DNA of 35,918 nt from positions 1 through 35,918 of the forward strand of contig JAQZBQ010000023.1 of the NCBI GenBank assembly GCA_029237825.1, in the 5' to 3' direction. A program made the position numbers and the translations under genes. This document shows, piece after piece, positions 1 to 7,674 of the stretch (positions are counted from its first letter, which is position 1; each line of letters opens with the position of its first letter). The notes beneath the pieces were generated by a model, which saw only the letters and a program-made list of their open reading frames with translations, was not told the DNA's origin and did no database searches. This DNA is from Bacteroidota bacterium (GTDB taxonomy: Bacteria; Bacteroidota; Bacteroidia; B-17B0; Aurantibacillaceae).

Positions 1-4
1 CGGA

Positions 5-25
5 AATAACCTTGAAAAGGTTATT
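5..25. repeat. Short AT-rich hairpin at the window edge
   Basis: A perfect 9-bp inverted repeat (AATAACCTT / AAGGTTATT) with a GAA loop. A run of seven T lies about 15 bases downstream on the plus strand (40-46). It could be the terminator of a gene outside the window or belong to the end of the minus-strand gene that stops at 132. The T-run is too far from the stem for a typical intrinsic terminator, so the role is open. Confidence 0.4.
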
Positions 26-131
26 CTGAATATTAATGCTTTTTTTATTTAAATATGTACCTTTAAAAAACTTTGTTGCGTTACAACCTTGAATGCGGCG
101 AACCATCAAACTATATTTCGATAACAAAAAT

Positions 132-493
132 CTATTCGACGATAAGAAATCCAAACGTTTGAACATTCCGCTTACCGTCTTTTACCGGCAACGGACCATT
201 AACGATAACATCCAAATATAATTTACTTCCAATATCAATCTTAGAAAAAGCATTTCGCATAGCTTCAGTTATAGTATCACTTTTAAATTCTTGTGAAATG
301 AGTTTACCCCTACCTTTACAAACTAATTCACCTTTAATTGTCTTGAAATCCTTGGGGACAATTGCAACAAAATCGCTTAGCAATTTCATTTCAATAAGTT
401 CCGCTTTCTTGAGCGTAACAGCTCTGTTTCTTTTTTTTGTGAAAACCCCAATGTCGACAATAGAATCAATAATATTATTAGAATATTTTTCAT
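132..493 (-). pseudogene. Secreted GldM-C-like small protein, split by a frameshift in an A8 run
   Basis: Two overlapping minus-strand frames look like one gene. ATG at 493 opens a 35-residue frame that begins MKNILIILLILLSTLGFSQ, a clear Sec signal peptide, and stops at 386. The second frame holds the rest (ATG at 389, 85 residues to 132). Adding one A to the A8 run (431-438) joins them into about 120 residues with no internal stop, giving SQKKRNRAVTLKKAELIE before the second ATG. The C-terminal half (GKLISQEF, ITEAMRNAFSKIDIGSKLYLDVI) resembles the last beta domain of GldM, a gliding/T9SS motor protein, but here as a secreted single domain. The first frame's stop overlaps the second ATG (ATGA), so translational coupling is an alternative. 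The cause could be a true mutation, slippage, or a base-calling error. The gene is divergent from the DUF4175 operon. Family assignment is from memory of the motif pattern. Confidence 0.65.
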
Positions 494-511
494 ATTATAT
501 TTATATATATT

Positions 512-519
512 CAAATGTA
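512..519 (-). promoter_or_regulatory. -7 promoter box for the GldM-like gene
   Basis: On the minus strand this reads TACATTTG, an exact match to the Bacteroidota -7 consensus TAnnTTTG, 18 bases ahead of the ATG at 493. No clear -33 TTTG is seen. It supports 493 as the true start of the broken gene. Confidence 0.5.
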
Positions 520-716
520 AATATAAATAACAGTTCATCAGCCCTACAAATATCTTTAAACATAATGAACAATTTTTATAATTCCCGAATTATTTATTGG
601 CTTACATTTTACGAATCGCACGCTTTACAAATGGCTGTGCATTTGCCGCAAATTTGGTAAAACCTTCAACGCTCCCTCTTCGGATATTCAAACGTTTAGA
701 TTTAACAGAAATTTAA

Positions 717-747
717 TTTTGTTACTGCTTTGTTTTCGCTAAATTTG
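717..747 (+). promoter_or_regulatory. Promoter of the DUF4175 operon
   Basis: TTTTG at 717-721 and TAAATTTG at 740-747 are separated by 18 bases and match the Bacteroidota -33 and -7 elements. Transcription would start near 753, only about 10 bases ahead of the TTG start codon at 764. A second possible -7 box (TAATTTTG, 714-721) overlaps the -33 element. Confidence 0.6.
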
Positions 748-763
748 ATGGAAATCACCCTAT

Positions 764-3700
764 TTGCCATCCGACCAAAACATACTTATCCTTAAACTTG
801 ACGAGTTCATCAGAAAGTATTACAAAAATCAACTGGTGAAAGGACTTTTATACTCCAGTGGATTATTGGTTGCGGCTTTTTTGTTTCTGGTGGTTGCCGA
901 ATACTTCGCCGAATTTGATATTACCGTGCGTTCGGTGTTATTTTATTTATTTCTTTTAGTTAGCGGTTTTGTAGTTACACGGCTGATTATCAAACCAATT
1001 TTGAAATTAAATAAATTAGGAAAAACAATTTCTTATGAAGAAGCTGCCGAGATTGTTGGAAAGCATTTTGCTAACATCAGCGATAAGTTATTAAATACCC
1101 TGCAACTCCAACGTCATTCGGGATCTATTTTATCTCCTGAACTTCTCACTGCAAGTATTAACCAGAAGATGCAGGAGCTAAAACCAATTCCCTTCGCATC
1201 AGCTATTAACCTCAGCGATAACCGCCATTATCTTAAATATACCTTGCCCCCACTCTTATTGTTGTGTTTGATATTTGCTATTAAACCAAACATTATTACG
1301 GATGGAACCGAACGGATCATTTATCATAGGTCCTATTTTGAAAAACAAGCTCCCTTTAAATTTGCTTTAAAAAACCAGTCGCTTGATGCGATACAACAGC
1401 AGGATTTCGTATTGGAGCTGGAATTAAACGGGAACGAAATTCCTAACGAGGTGTTCGTTACAATTGATGGAATTGACCACAAAATGGATAAAAAGGACAG
1501 AATAAATTTCTTTTATACATTAAAGAATGTCCAAAAAACACAGGATTTTGTTTTCAATGCGGCTGGCTATAATTCTAAATCCTACGCCTTAAATGTTTTA
1601 CCAAAACCAACGTTAACCAAATTTGACATACAATTAAATTATCCGGCTTACCTAAATAAAAAAAATGAATTGGTTTCAAATCTTGGCGACATGCAAATTC
1701 CCCAAGGAACACAATTGAAATGGGTTTTTCATACAAAAAATACCGATCAGGTAACATTAAATTTTACAGATACTGTTATAGAACTTCGAAGCAATTCCGA
1801 AAATGAATTTGCTTACACGAAACGCATTATGAAAAGCAGCAACTATAGTATTAAAGCGCTGAATGCATTTCTAAAACAAAATCCAGATTCGGTAAATTAT
1901 TCGTTGAACGTAATTCCGGATCAGGTTCCATATATCGACGTGAATGAAAAAACCGATTCCTTAAATCCGAAACAGATTTACTTTTCCGGCAGTATAAAAG
2001 ATGATTATGGTTTTTCACGACTCGTTTTCAAATACACGCATTACACAACTGATTCAAGCGGGAAAGCTCAAATAAAGTCGGGCGAACAACAAATCGGCGT
2101 AAGAAAACAACAGGTATCCCAACCTTATTACCACTATTTTAATGCGGCACAATTTCAAACATTGCCTGGCGATAAAATCGAATATTATTTTGAAGTGTGG
2201 GATAATGATGGCGTTTCTGGATCAAAACCGGCCAGAACGAAAACGATGCAATTTAAAGTACCAACCATTGAGGAAATAAACCAAGCTACCGATAAAAATA
2301 ATTCAGAAATAAAGAAAGACCTGGATGAGGGAATAAAAAAAGCAAAGGATCTCCAAAAGGATATCAATGACCTTAGCAAAAAACTCAACGAGAAAAAGCA
2401 AATGGGTTATGATGAAAAGAAAAAACTGGAAGATATTTTAAAAAAACAAAATGAATTAAAAAATAAAATAGAGGAAGCAAAACAGGAAAACCAGCTAAAT
2501 AATCAACAGCAGCAGGAATTTACACCTCCGGATGAATCTGTTTTGGAAAAACAAAAACAACTGGAGCAGTTGTTCGAAAACATTATGACTCCTGAAATGA
2601 AAAAGCTATTTGATGAGCTCAATAAACTCATGGATAAACTCGATAAAAATCAGGTGCAACAAAAATTAGAGGAAATGAAACTCTCTAACAAAGACATGGA
2701 GAAAGAGCTCGACAGAACATTGGAAACTTTTAAGCAACTTGAAGTTGAACAAAAAATGCAACAGGCACTTGATAAACTGGAAGATTTAAAAACTAAGCAG
2801 GAACAATTGAAGCAGGAAACCGAGGGTAATCAATCAGATAAACAAAAAGTTGATGAAAAGAAAGGGAAGGAAGAAAGTTCAAAAGAACTGGAAAAAAAAC
2901 AAAACGAGCTAAATAAGGAATTTGATGATTTGAAAAAAGATCTGAAAGAACTGCAGGAAAAAAATGCTGCACTCGAACAACCCAATGATTTGCCAAAGTC
3001 TGAAGAAAAACAAAATGAGATTAGTAAAGAAATGGAAAAAAGTGCTGAGCAATTGAATCAGAATAATAAAAAGAACGCTTCGAAATCTCAAAAACAGGCC
3101 GCTGAAAAAATGCAGGAAATGCAACAGCAAATGCAACAGGCAATGGACAAGATGGAAAAAGAAGAGCAGGAAGAAGATATGCAATCACTCCGGCAGATTC
3201 TTGAAAACTTACTTAACCTTTCTTTTGCACAGGAAGACTTGATGGTACAATTGTCCAAACTAAAAACAGACAATCCACTTTATCTCAAAATTACTCAAAC
3301 ACAAAAAAAATTACGCGACGATTCAAAAATCATTGAGGATAGTCTTTTAGCATTAAGTAAACGCGTACCAGCTATTAGTGCTGTTGTGAACAGAGAAATA
3401 TCGTCCATTAACATGAACATGGGAAAGGCTGTTGGCGAATTGGCGGAACGCATGCAATCCAACGCCCAAATGCGCATGCAATATTCCATGACATCTATTA
3501 ATAACTTGGCGCTGCTTTTAAATGAAAATCTTGAACAGATGCAAAAGCAAGCAAAAGAGTCGAAGGAAGGAAAACCTGGAAGTGGTAGCTGTAAGAAGCC
3601 CGGCAAGGGACAAAAACCTGGTAGCAAATCAGGAGATGGCAAACCAAGTATGGCTACCATGAAGCAAATGCAGCAACAACTGAATAAACAGCTAGAAGAA

Positions 3701-4276
3701 CTTAAAAAAGCACTGGAACAACAGGGTAACAAGCCGGGAGGACAAAAACCTGGAAATAAACCCGGGGAAAAACCTGGTGGACAGAAACCTGGCGGGCAAA
3801 GCGGAATGGGCCAGCAAGGGCAGCAAGGAATGATGCCAGGAGTTAACGGACAAGGCATGAGTGAACAATTGGCTAAAATGGCAGCGCAGCAGGAAGCATT
3901 GCGCCGGCAAATGCAACAAATGATGGATAAAATTAAGAAAGAAGGTGGCTCTAATCCCGGCGGAAACGTGGCTGAACTGATGGAACAAACTGAAAAAGAT
4001 ATTGTAAACCGCCAGATTACACAGGAGACCATGAAACGTCAGCAGGATATCATTACCAAACTTCTGGAAAGTGAAAAAGCGGAGCGGGAACGGGAACAGG
4101 ATGAAAAAAGAAAGAGTAATGAAGCAAAAAATGAAACTTTTAGTAACCCTTCACAATTTTTAGAGTATAAAAGACTGAAAGAAAAAGAACTTGAGTTGTT
4201 AAATACGGTTTCGCCTGGTTTAACACCTTATTATAAACAAAAAGTAAACGAATATTTTAATAGCGTAAACAAATGA
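764..4276 (+). CDS. DUF4175 family membrane-anchored coiled-coil protein
   Basis: A 1170-residue protein of the DUF4175 family, common in Bacteroidota and of unknown function. Visible order: two hydrophobic segments near residues 26-46 and 55-74, a third near 154-172, then an extracytoplasmic-looking beta-rich part (about 180-500). A very long charged coiled coil follows (about 500-930, Lys/Glu/Gln-rich), then a Gly-Lys-Pro-rich tract (about 935-1030) and a final helical part. The start is TTG at 764: the frame is closed by TGA at 746-748, no ATG is available, and the N-terminus (ILKLDEFIRKYYKNQLVKG) looks like the usual family start. The stop overlaps the next ATG by four bases. The set DUF4175, ATP-binding protein and YbeY recurs in this phylum, which suggests a linked but unknown envelope or RNA-related role. 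Confidence 0.88.
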   Translation: MPSDQNILILKLDEFIRKYYKNQLVKGLLYSSGLLVAAFLFLVVAEYFAEFDITVRSVLFYLFLLVSGFVVTRLIIKPILKLNKLGKTISYEEAAEIVGKHFANISDKLLNTLQLQRHSGSILSPELLTASINQKMQELKPIPFASAINLSDNRHYLKYTLPPLLLLCLIFAIKPNIITDGTERIIYHRSYFEKQAPFKFALKNQSLDAIQQQDFVLELELNGNEIPNEVFVTIDGIDHKMDKKDRINFFYTLKNVQKTQDFVFNAAGYNSKSYALNVLPKPTLTKFDIQLNYPAYLNKKNELVSNLGDMQIPQGTQLKWVFHTKNTDQVTLNFTDTVIELRSNSENEFAYTKRIMKSSNYSIKALNAFLKQNPDSVNYSLNVIPDQVPYIDVNEKTDSLNPKQIYFSGSIKDDYGFSRLVFKYTHYTTDSSGKAQIKSGEQQIGVRKQQVSQPYYHYFNAAQFQTLPGDKIEYYFEVWDNDGVSGSKPARTKTMQFKVPTIEEINQATDKNNSEIKKDLDEGIKKAKDLQKDINDLSKKLNEKKQMGYDEKKKLEDILKKQNELKNKIEEAKQENQLNNQQQQEFTPPDESVLEKQKQLEQLFENIMTPEMKKLFDELNKLMDKLDKNQVQQKLEEMKLSNKDMEKELDRTLETFKQLEVEQKMQQALDKLEDLKTKQEQLKQETEGNQSDKQKVDEKKGKEESSKELEKKQNELNKEFDDLKKDLKELQEKNAALEQPNDLPKSEEKQNEISKEMEKSAEQLNQNNKKNASKSQKQAAEKMQEMQQQMQQAMDKMEKEEQEEDMQSLRQILENLLNLSFAQEDLMVQLSKLKTDNPLYLKITQTQKKLRDDSKIIEDSLLALSKRVPAISAVVNREISSINMNMGKAVGELAERMQSNAQMRMQYSMTSINNLALLLNENLEQMQKQAKESKEGKPGSGSCKKPGKGQKPGSKSGDGKPSMATMKQMQQQLNKQLEELKKALEQQGNKPGGQKPGNKPGEKPGGQKPGGQSGMGQQGQQGMMPGVNGQGMSEQLAKMAAQQEALRRQMQQMMDKIKKEGGSNPGGNVAELMEQTEKDIVNRQITQETMKRQQDIITKLLESEKAEREREQDEKRKSNEAKNETFSNPSQFLEYKRLKEKELELLNTVSPGLTPYYKQKVNEYFNSVNK
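3724..3855 (+). repeat. Coding low-complexity Gly-Lys-Pro-Gln repeats in the DUF4175 gene
   Basis: Degenerate repeats of the unit GxKPGG or GQKPG encode residues of about 988-1031 between two helical segments. The tract is probably a flexible, disordered linker. A related shorter stretch lies at about 3568-3640. Confidence 0.6.
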
Positions 4277-4683
4277 TACCTGCTAAAGGAGAAAAGTTAA
4301 ATATCACATCGTCATCTGATAATATGAGGTTAGTAGAACGATTAGTGGAGGATGTATGTGATGTTTTTAATGTCAATGAAGATAGTTATGGTAATATATT
4401 AATTGCCGTGACAGAGGCTGTAAATAATGCTATTTATCATGGGAATCAGGGGAATCCTGAAAAAAAGATTAAGATTGGCTTTGAATCCGGAGAAAAAAAC
4501 ATTTCGTTTTCTGTGGCTGATGAAGGTCCTGGCTTTGATCATACCAGCCTTCCCGATCCTACCGATCCTGTTAATATTGACAAACCGAATGGCCGAGGTG
4601 TCTTTTTAATGAAGAATTTAGCAGATAAAGTGGAATTTAACAATAATGGACAGGAAGTTTGCCTCACGTTTAACCTGAATTAA
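4273..4683 (+). CDS. RsbW-like anti-sigma/serine kinase type ATP-binding protein (HATPase_c_2)
   Basis: A 136-residue stand-alone GHKL ATPase. The N box is visible as E48-x3-N52 followed by H56-G-N, the G1 box as DEGPGFD (83-89) and the G2 box as NGRGVFLM (106-113). This is the pattern of RsbW/SpoIIAB-type kinases that bind an anti-sigma antagonist or sigma factor. No antagonist (STAS) gene lies next to it. Its ATG overlaps the DUF4175 stop (ATGA) and its TAA overlaps the ybeY ATG by one base, so the three are translationally coupled. A SpoIIE-type phosphatase at 27075-29219 is a candidate pathway partner, but that is inference. Confidence 0.88.
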   Translation: MIPAKGEKLNITSSSDNMRLVERLVEDVCDVFNVNEDSYGNILIAVTEAVNNAIYHGNQGNPEKKIKIGFESGEKNISFSVADEGPGFDHTSLPDPTDPVNIDKPNGRGVFLMKNLADKVEFNNNGQEVCLTFNLN

Positions 4684-5099
4684 TGATTTCATTTCAGAAC
4701 CTCAGCATTGACTTTAAGTTAAAAGAAAAAACCAAACTAAAGCAATGGATTAAAGCCGTTACTGAAAAAGAAAAACACATACTGGGTAACATCACTTATA
4801 TTTTTTGTACTGATGACGAATTGCTCGACATCAACGTCAAACATCTAAATCACAAAACCTTTACTGATATTATTACGTTCGATTATACTGAAAACCGGAA
4901 GATTAACAGTGATATTTTTATAAGTATCGATCGGGTTTTAGAAAATTCAAAAAAATTCCAAGTTAGTTTTGAAGAAGAATTACACCGTGTAATGATTCAT
5001 GGTATTCTTCATTTATGCGGGTATAAGGATAAAACTAAATCTGAAGCGGAGCTCATGCGCCGTAAAGAAAACCTCGCACTTAAGGCGTTACTTCAATGA
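4683..5099 (+). CDS. ybeY: Endoribonuclease YbeY (16S rRNA maturation)
   Basis: A 138-residue metal-dependent RNase family protein that acts in 16S rRNA 3' end processing and ribosome quality control. The family signature TFTDIITFDY (59-68) and the metal motif H106-GILH110-LCGY are present. In the H-x3-H-x5-H motif the third histidine is replaced by Asp (D116, in GYKDK). I recall this substitution as common in Bacteroidota, so activity is probably kept. Length is normal for the family. It is tightly coupled to the genes on both sides (one base shared upstream, four downstream). Confidence 0.93.
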   Translation: MISFQNLSIDFKLKEKTKLKQWIKAVTEKEKHILGNITYIFCTDDELLDINVKHLNHKTFTDIITFDYTENRKINSDIFISIDRVLENSKKFQVSFEEELHRVMIHGILHLCGYKDKTKSEAELMRRKENLALKALLQ

Positions 5100-5530
5100 A
5101 ATTAATTCCAGTAATTTTCGCGTTTTTAATATCGGCGAATCATTTAATTTGTCAGGTTCAACGTGAAATGTTTGTAAACGGAAAGCCAATTCAAACAAAT
5201 CAATGCGCCGAAATACGCTTGGTAAAATTAATTCCTGAAGTTTCCGCAGGTTTTATTTGCGAAGTAAGGGATGCGCAAATTATTGAGGATTGCTTGGAAC
5301 TAACAGTTGTGTACGGTGGTTGCAATGGAAACCTTGAATTGATGACAGACAGCCGGATTTCGTCGGATCTGAAATTTTCTGTAAAAGCCAAATGGATAGA
5401 GCCTTCCTTTTGCAAAGCCTTAATGCTTTCTAAAGTTTCTTTCGACTTAAAGCCTTATAAAGAACTTATATCGGAACGCAACGCAATGGTAAAAATTGAA
5501 GGCACTGGTTTCGAACTCTACTATAATTAA
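5096..5530 (+). CDS. Small secreted protein of unknown function
   Basis: 144 residues with an N-terminal hydrophobic stretch (residues 2-18) ending at about Q20, consistent with a Sec signal peptide. The cysteine at 19 is not in a good lipobox. The mature part is beta-rich with several cysteines. The pattern of a conserved Cys-Leu-x-Leu-x-Val-x-Tyr-Gly-Gly-Cys segment (about 66-76) followed by a second Cys resembles a group of small Bacteroidota secreted or lipoproteins that I know only by pattern. The ATG overlaps the ybeY stop by four bases, so it ends this operon. Its TAA shares the TTAA at 5527-5530 with the stop of the convergent ABC exporter. In related genomes mnmG often follows ybeY; it is absent here. 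Confidence 0.75.
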   Translation: MKLIPVIFAFLISANHLICQVQREMFVNGKPIQTNQCAEIRLVKLIPEVSAGFICEVRDAQIIEDCLELTVVYGGCNGNLELMTDSRISSDLKFSVKAKWIEPSFCKALMLSKVSFDLKPYKELISERNAMVKIEGTGFELYYN

Positions 5531-7356
5531 TTCAATTCGTACTGTAGCTTGCTCAGTTTTTGATACAACCCGCTCTCATTATTGATGAGTTCCTGATGTG
5601 TCCCCGACTCAACCACTTCTCCTTTCTGCAATACCACAATTTTATCGGCGTTACGAATGGTTGATAGACGATGTGCAATTACGATCGAAGTTCTTCCAAC
5701 CATTAACTTATCCAAGGCTTCCTGCACCAATCGTTCACTTTCACTATCCAAACTACTGGTAGCTTCATCCAAAATTAGAATAGATGGATTTTTTAGAACC
5801 GCCCTGGCAATGGCAACCCGCTGGCGCTGGCCCCCCGACAATTGAATGCCCCTATCACCTACCAAAGTATCAAACTTATCAGGAAAACTCATGATAAAAT
5901 CATATGCATTTGCCTGCTTTGCCGCTTCAATTAATTCTTCTTCTGATGCATTTGGTTTACCGTATAAAATATTATCCCTGATGGATCCACCAAAGAGCAA
6001 TACATCCTGTGGGACGATAGCCATCTGGTCTCTCAACTCGGTGAGTTCATAATCCACGGATCGTTTACCGTCAATACTGTATTCTCCTGCATTGGGTTCA
6101 TAAAACCGGAGAGCAAGGGACGCCAATGTAGATTTACCACTTCCGCTACTTCCCACCAGAGCGATGGTTTGCCCGGCTTTTGCACTAAAGGATACATTTT
6201 TCAATACTGTATAATCTGGCCGGGTTGGGTACGTGAACTGTATATTTTTGAACTCAAGGTCGCCTTTAACTCTTATCAGGTTAGTATTTCCACGAATAGT
6301 CAGGTTAATTTCTTCATTCATATCATCAATGATATCAAACACCCTGTCGGTAGCCCCTAATGCACGCTGGATGGAAGCCAGTTGCTCAGGTAAACCACCA
6401 AGTGACCCTGCAACAAATAGTGAGAGCATCATAAAAATTCCGAAATTTTCAGAAGAAAGTTCCCCTGCTTTCATGAGTAAAAGCATCTTATAAAGTATAA
6501 AAAAAATCGACCCGAAAATGCACATGATGATGAATGCGAAAAACGTTCCGCGCATAACGCCGTACATAATTCCAAATTTTCTGATTTCAGTAGTTACCTT
6601 TTCGTACCTTCCAATCTCCAACGCTTCATTTGTGAACGCCTTTACGCTGGTAATTCCGGTTAAAGCCTCTGAAACAATCACGCTTGATTCGGATATCTTA
6701 TCCTGTAGTGCCTTTGAATAGCCACGTATCTTCTTCCCATATAAAATGGCAACAACCGTAAGAGGAGGAATAATAATGATAAACCATTTTGCCACATCCC
6801 ACGAAGTAAAATACACCAGTAAACACAGCCCGCCTACGCCCACAATGGCCTGGCGAATAACCTCAGCAATATTTACAGTAAAAGCTTCCGAAATTACATT
6901 GATATCGGTAGAAAGCCGGCTGCTTAAGTCTGCTACCTGATTTTTAGAGAAAAACTGCATAGGCATCTGCACCAGTTTCATAAATGTATCCGTTCTTAAA
7001 CCCTTGAGGATATTTTCGGTAACTATGGAAAATGTGTAAACCCTCCCAAAAGAGACTAACCCTTGAATAACCAGCAATATTAAAAGCTCTGAACCGGTTC
7101 CCTTAACAGAATCCTTGAAAATATCAGCCGCCATCGCCGTTTGTCCGAGGTATCCGAACATTTTCCCGGCTACAATGGGAAAATACAATCCCACGGCAGC
7201 AGTACCGGCAACAAAAAACATTCCCAGGCCAAAAATCCATTTACTTTTTCCAAGGTACTTGAATAAACGAAATGATTTTTTGAAATTTTCTTTCGATAAT
7301 TTTGCTTTAGGAATCTCGTCTTTGGTGGTGCTTTTCGAATCTGGTTTTTTTGCCAT
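5527..7356 (-). CDS. MsbA-like ABC exporter, fused membrane and ATPase domains
   Basis: A 609-residue half-transporter. It has a six-helix type IV exporter membrane domain (about residues 35-335) and a nucleotide-binding domain with Walker A GSSGSGKST (about 401-409), signature LSGGQRQR (about 505), Walker B ILILDEATSSLD and H-loop IAHRLSTI. It would work as a homodimer in the inner membrane. The architecture suits a lipid flippase (MsbA) or multidrug exporter, and the substrate cannot be read from sequence. A lysine-rich cytoplasmic extension of about 30 residues precedes the first helix. The ATG at 7356 is supported by a -7 box 20 bases upstream. Monocistronic. Its 3' end shares a TTAA with the convergent gene, leaving no room for a terminator between them. 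Confidence 0.92.
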   Translation of the reverse strand: MAKKPDSKSTTKDEIPKAKLSKENFKKSFRLFKYLGKSKWIFGLGMFFVAGTAAVGLYFPIVAGKMFGYLGQTAMAADIFKDSVKGTGSELLILLVIQGLVSFGRVYTFSIVTENILKGLRTDTFMKLVQMPMQFFSKNQVADLSSRLSTDINVISEAFTVNIAEVIRQAIVGVGGLCLLVYFTSWDVAKWFIIIIPPLTVVAILYGKKIRGYSKALQDKISESSVIVSEALTGITSVKAFTNEALEIGRYEKVTTEIRKFGIMYGVMRGTFFAFIIMCIFGSIFFILYKMLLLMKAGELSSENFGIFMMLSLFVAGSLGGLPEQLASIQRALGATDRVFDIIDDMNEEINLTIRGNTNLIRVKGDLEFKNIQFTYPTRPDYTVLKNVSFSAKAGQTIALVGSSGSGKSTLASLALRFYEPNAGEYSIDGKRSVDYELTELRDQMAIVPQDVLLFGGSIRDNILYGKPNASEEELIEAAKQANAYDFIMSFPDKFDTLVGDRGIQLSGGQRQRVAIARAVLKNPSILILDEATSSLDSESERLVQEALDKLMVGRTSIVIAHRLSTIRNADKIVVLQKGEVVESGTHQELINNESGLYQKLSKLQYELN

Positions 7357-7375
7357 TTCTTTTCGTAAATTTGTG

Positions 7376-7383
7376 CAAATGTA
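7376..7383 (-). promoter_or_regulatory. -7 promoter box for the ABC exporter
   Basis: Reads TACATTTG on the minus strand, an exact TAnnTTTG, 19 bases before the ATG at 7356. No good -33 TTTG at the expected distance. Confidence 0.5.
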
Positions 7384-7444
7384 CTGTTTTAAGGGAGCGA
7401 TACGTTAAAAAAGAAAGCATTTAGGGTATAATTTCAACAAAAAA

Positions 7445-7475
7445 TTTGTCACTATATAAAAATCCATTATATTTG
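7445..7475 (+). promoter_or_regulatory. Strong consensus promoter in front of the rpmH remnant
   Basis: TTTG (7445-7448) and TATATTTG (7468-7475) are separated by 19 bases, the best match to the Bacteroidota -33/-7 promoter in this window. Transcription would start near 7481, giving an A/T-rich leader of about 38 bases before the rpmH-like ATG at 7520. Confidence 0.7.
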
Positions 7476-7548
7476 CAGTCCAATTTTGAAAAACTTATAA
7501 AATTTAAATACTTAATACCATGAAACGCACTTTCCAACCATCGCAACG

Positions 7549-7578
7549 AAAGCTGCCTGTAAAAACGGGCGGCTTTTT
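7549..7578 (+). terminator. Intrinsic terminator after the rpmH remnant
   Basis: Stem AAAGCTGCCTG / CGGGCGGCTTT (11 bp with two G-U pairs), loop TAAAA, followed by a run of T (7573-7578). The left arm overlaps codons 10-13 of the rpmH-like frame. Confidence 0.85.
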
Positions 7579-7592
7579 TAATTATATTAGAG

Positions 7593-7629
7593 CTTAAGAA
7601 TAAGTGTAAAGGATTAAATTTATTCTTAA
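7593..7629 (+). promoter_or_regulatory. 10-bp inverted repeat upstream of the GH18 gene
   Basis: TTAAGAATAA (7593-7602) and TTATTCTTAA (7620-7629) are perfect inverted copies with a 17-base spacer. They lie between the terminator and the GH18 start at 7675. The spacer and right arm hold a near -7 box (TAAATTTA, 7614-7621). This could be an operator for a dimeric regulator or a leader stem-loop. Confidence 0.4.
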
Positions 7630-7674
7630 AAAATAGAAATTCAAACCTATTAATTACCATTTAATTTTTTCTAT

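Larger units (their letters stand above)
7520..7636 (+). pseudogene. Remnant of rpmH (ribosomal protein bL34), only the first 11 codons recognisable
   Basis: The frame begins MKRTFQPSQRK, the highly conserved N-terminus of ribosomal protein bL34, then departs (LPVKRAAFLIILELK...) and stops after 38 codons. bL34 is normally about 45-53 residues with an Arg/Lys-rich body, and that body is missing. Codon 11 runs straight into the left arm of a strong terminator (7549-7578). A full consensus promoter and an A/T-rich leader are kept, so a transcript of about 100 nt is expected. A complete rpmH must exist elsewhere in the genome. Possible origins are an internal deletion of a duplicated rpmH, a rearrangement breakpoint, or a functional short RNA or leader. 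No known function can be assigned. Confidence 0.75.

Noticed and set aside
298-660. 120-residue plus-strand frame opposite the GldM-like gene
   Set aside because: It lies antisense to a frame with signal peptide and family-like domain, crosses the promoter region, has low-complexity Ile/Ser/Tyr content and matches nothing I know.
2266-3850. Possible DNA-level tandem repeats in the DUF4175 coiled coil
   Set aside because: The repetition comes from biased Lys/Glu/Gln codons without a fixed repeat unit; only the Gly-Lys-Pro tract shows true repeats.
3295-4032. Long Cys/Pro-rich minus-strand frame (245 residues) inside the DUF4175 gene
   Set aside because: Antisense shadow of the Gly-Lys-Pro repeats and coiled coil; it has no own promoter, and the sense protein is clearly a real family.
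7421-7660. 79-residue minus-strand frame between the ABC exporter and the GH18 gene
   Set aside because: It is antisense to the consensus promoter, the rpmH remnant and the terminator, and its composition is that of AT-rich noise.
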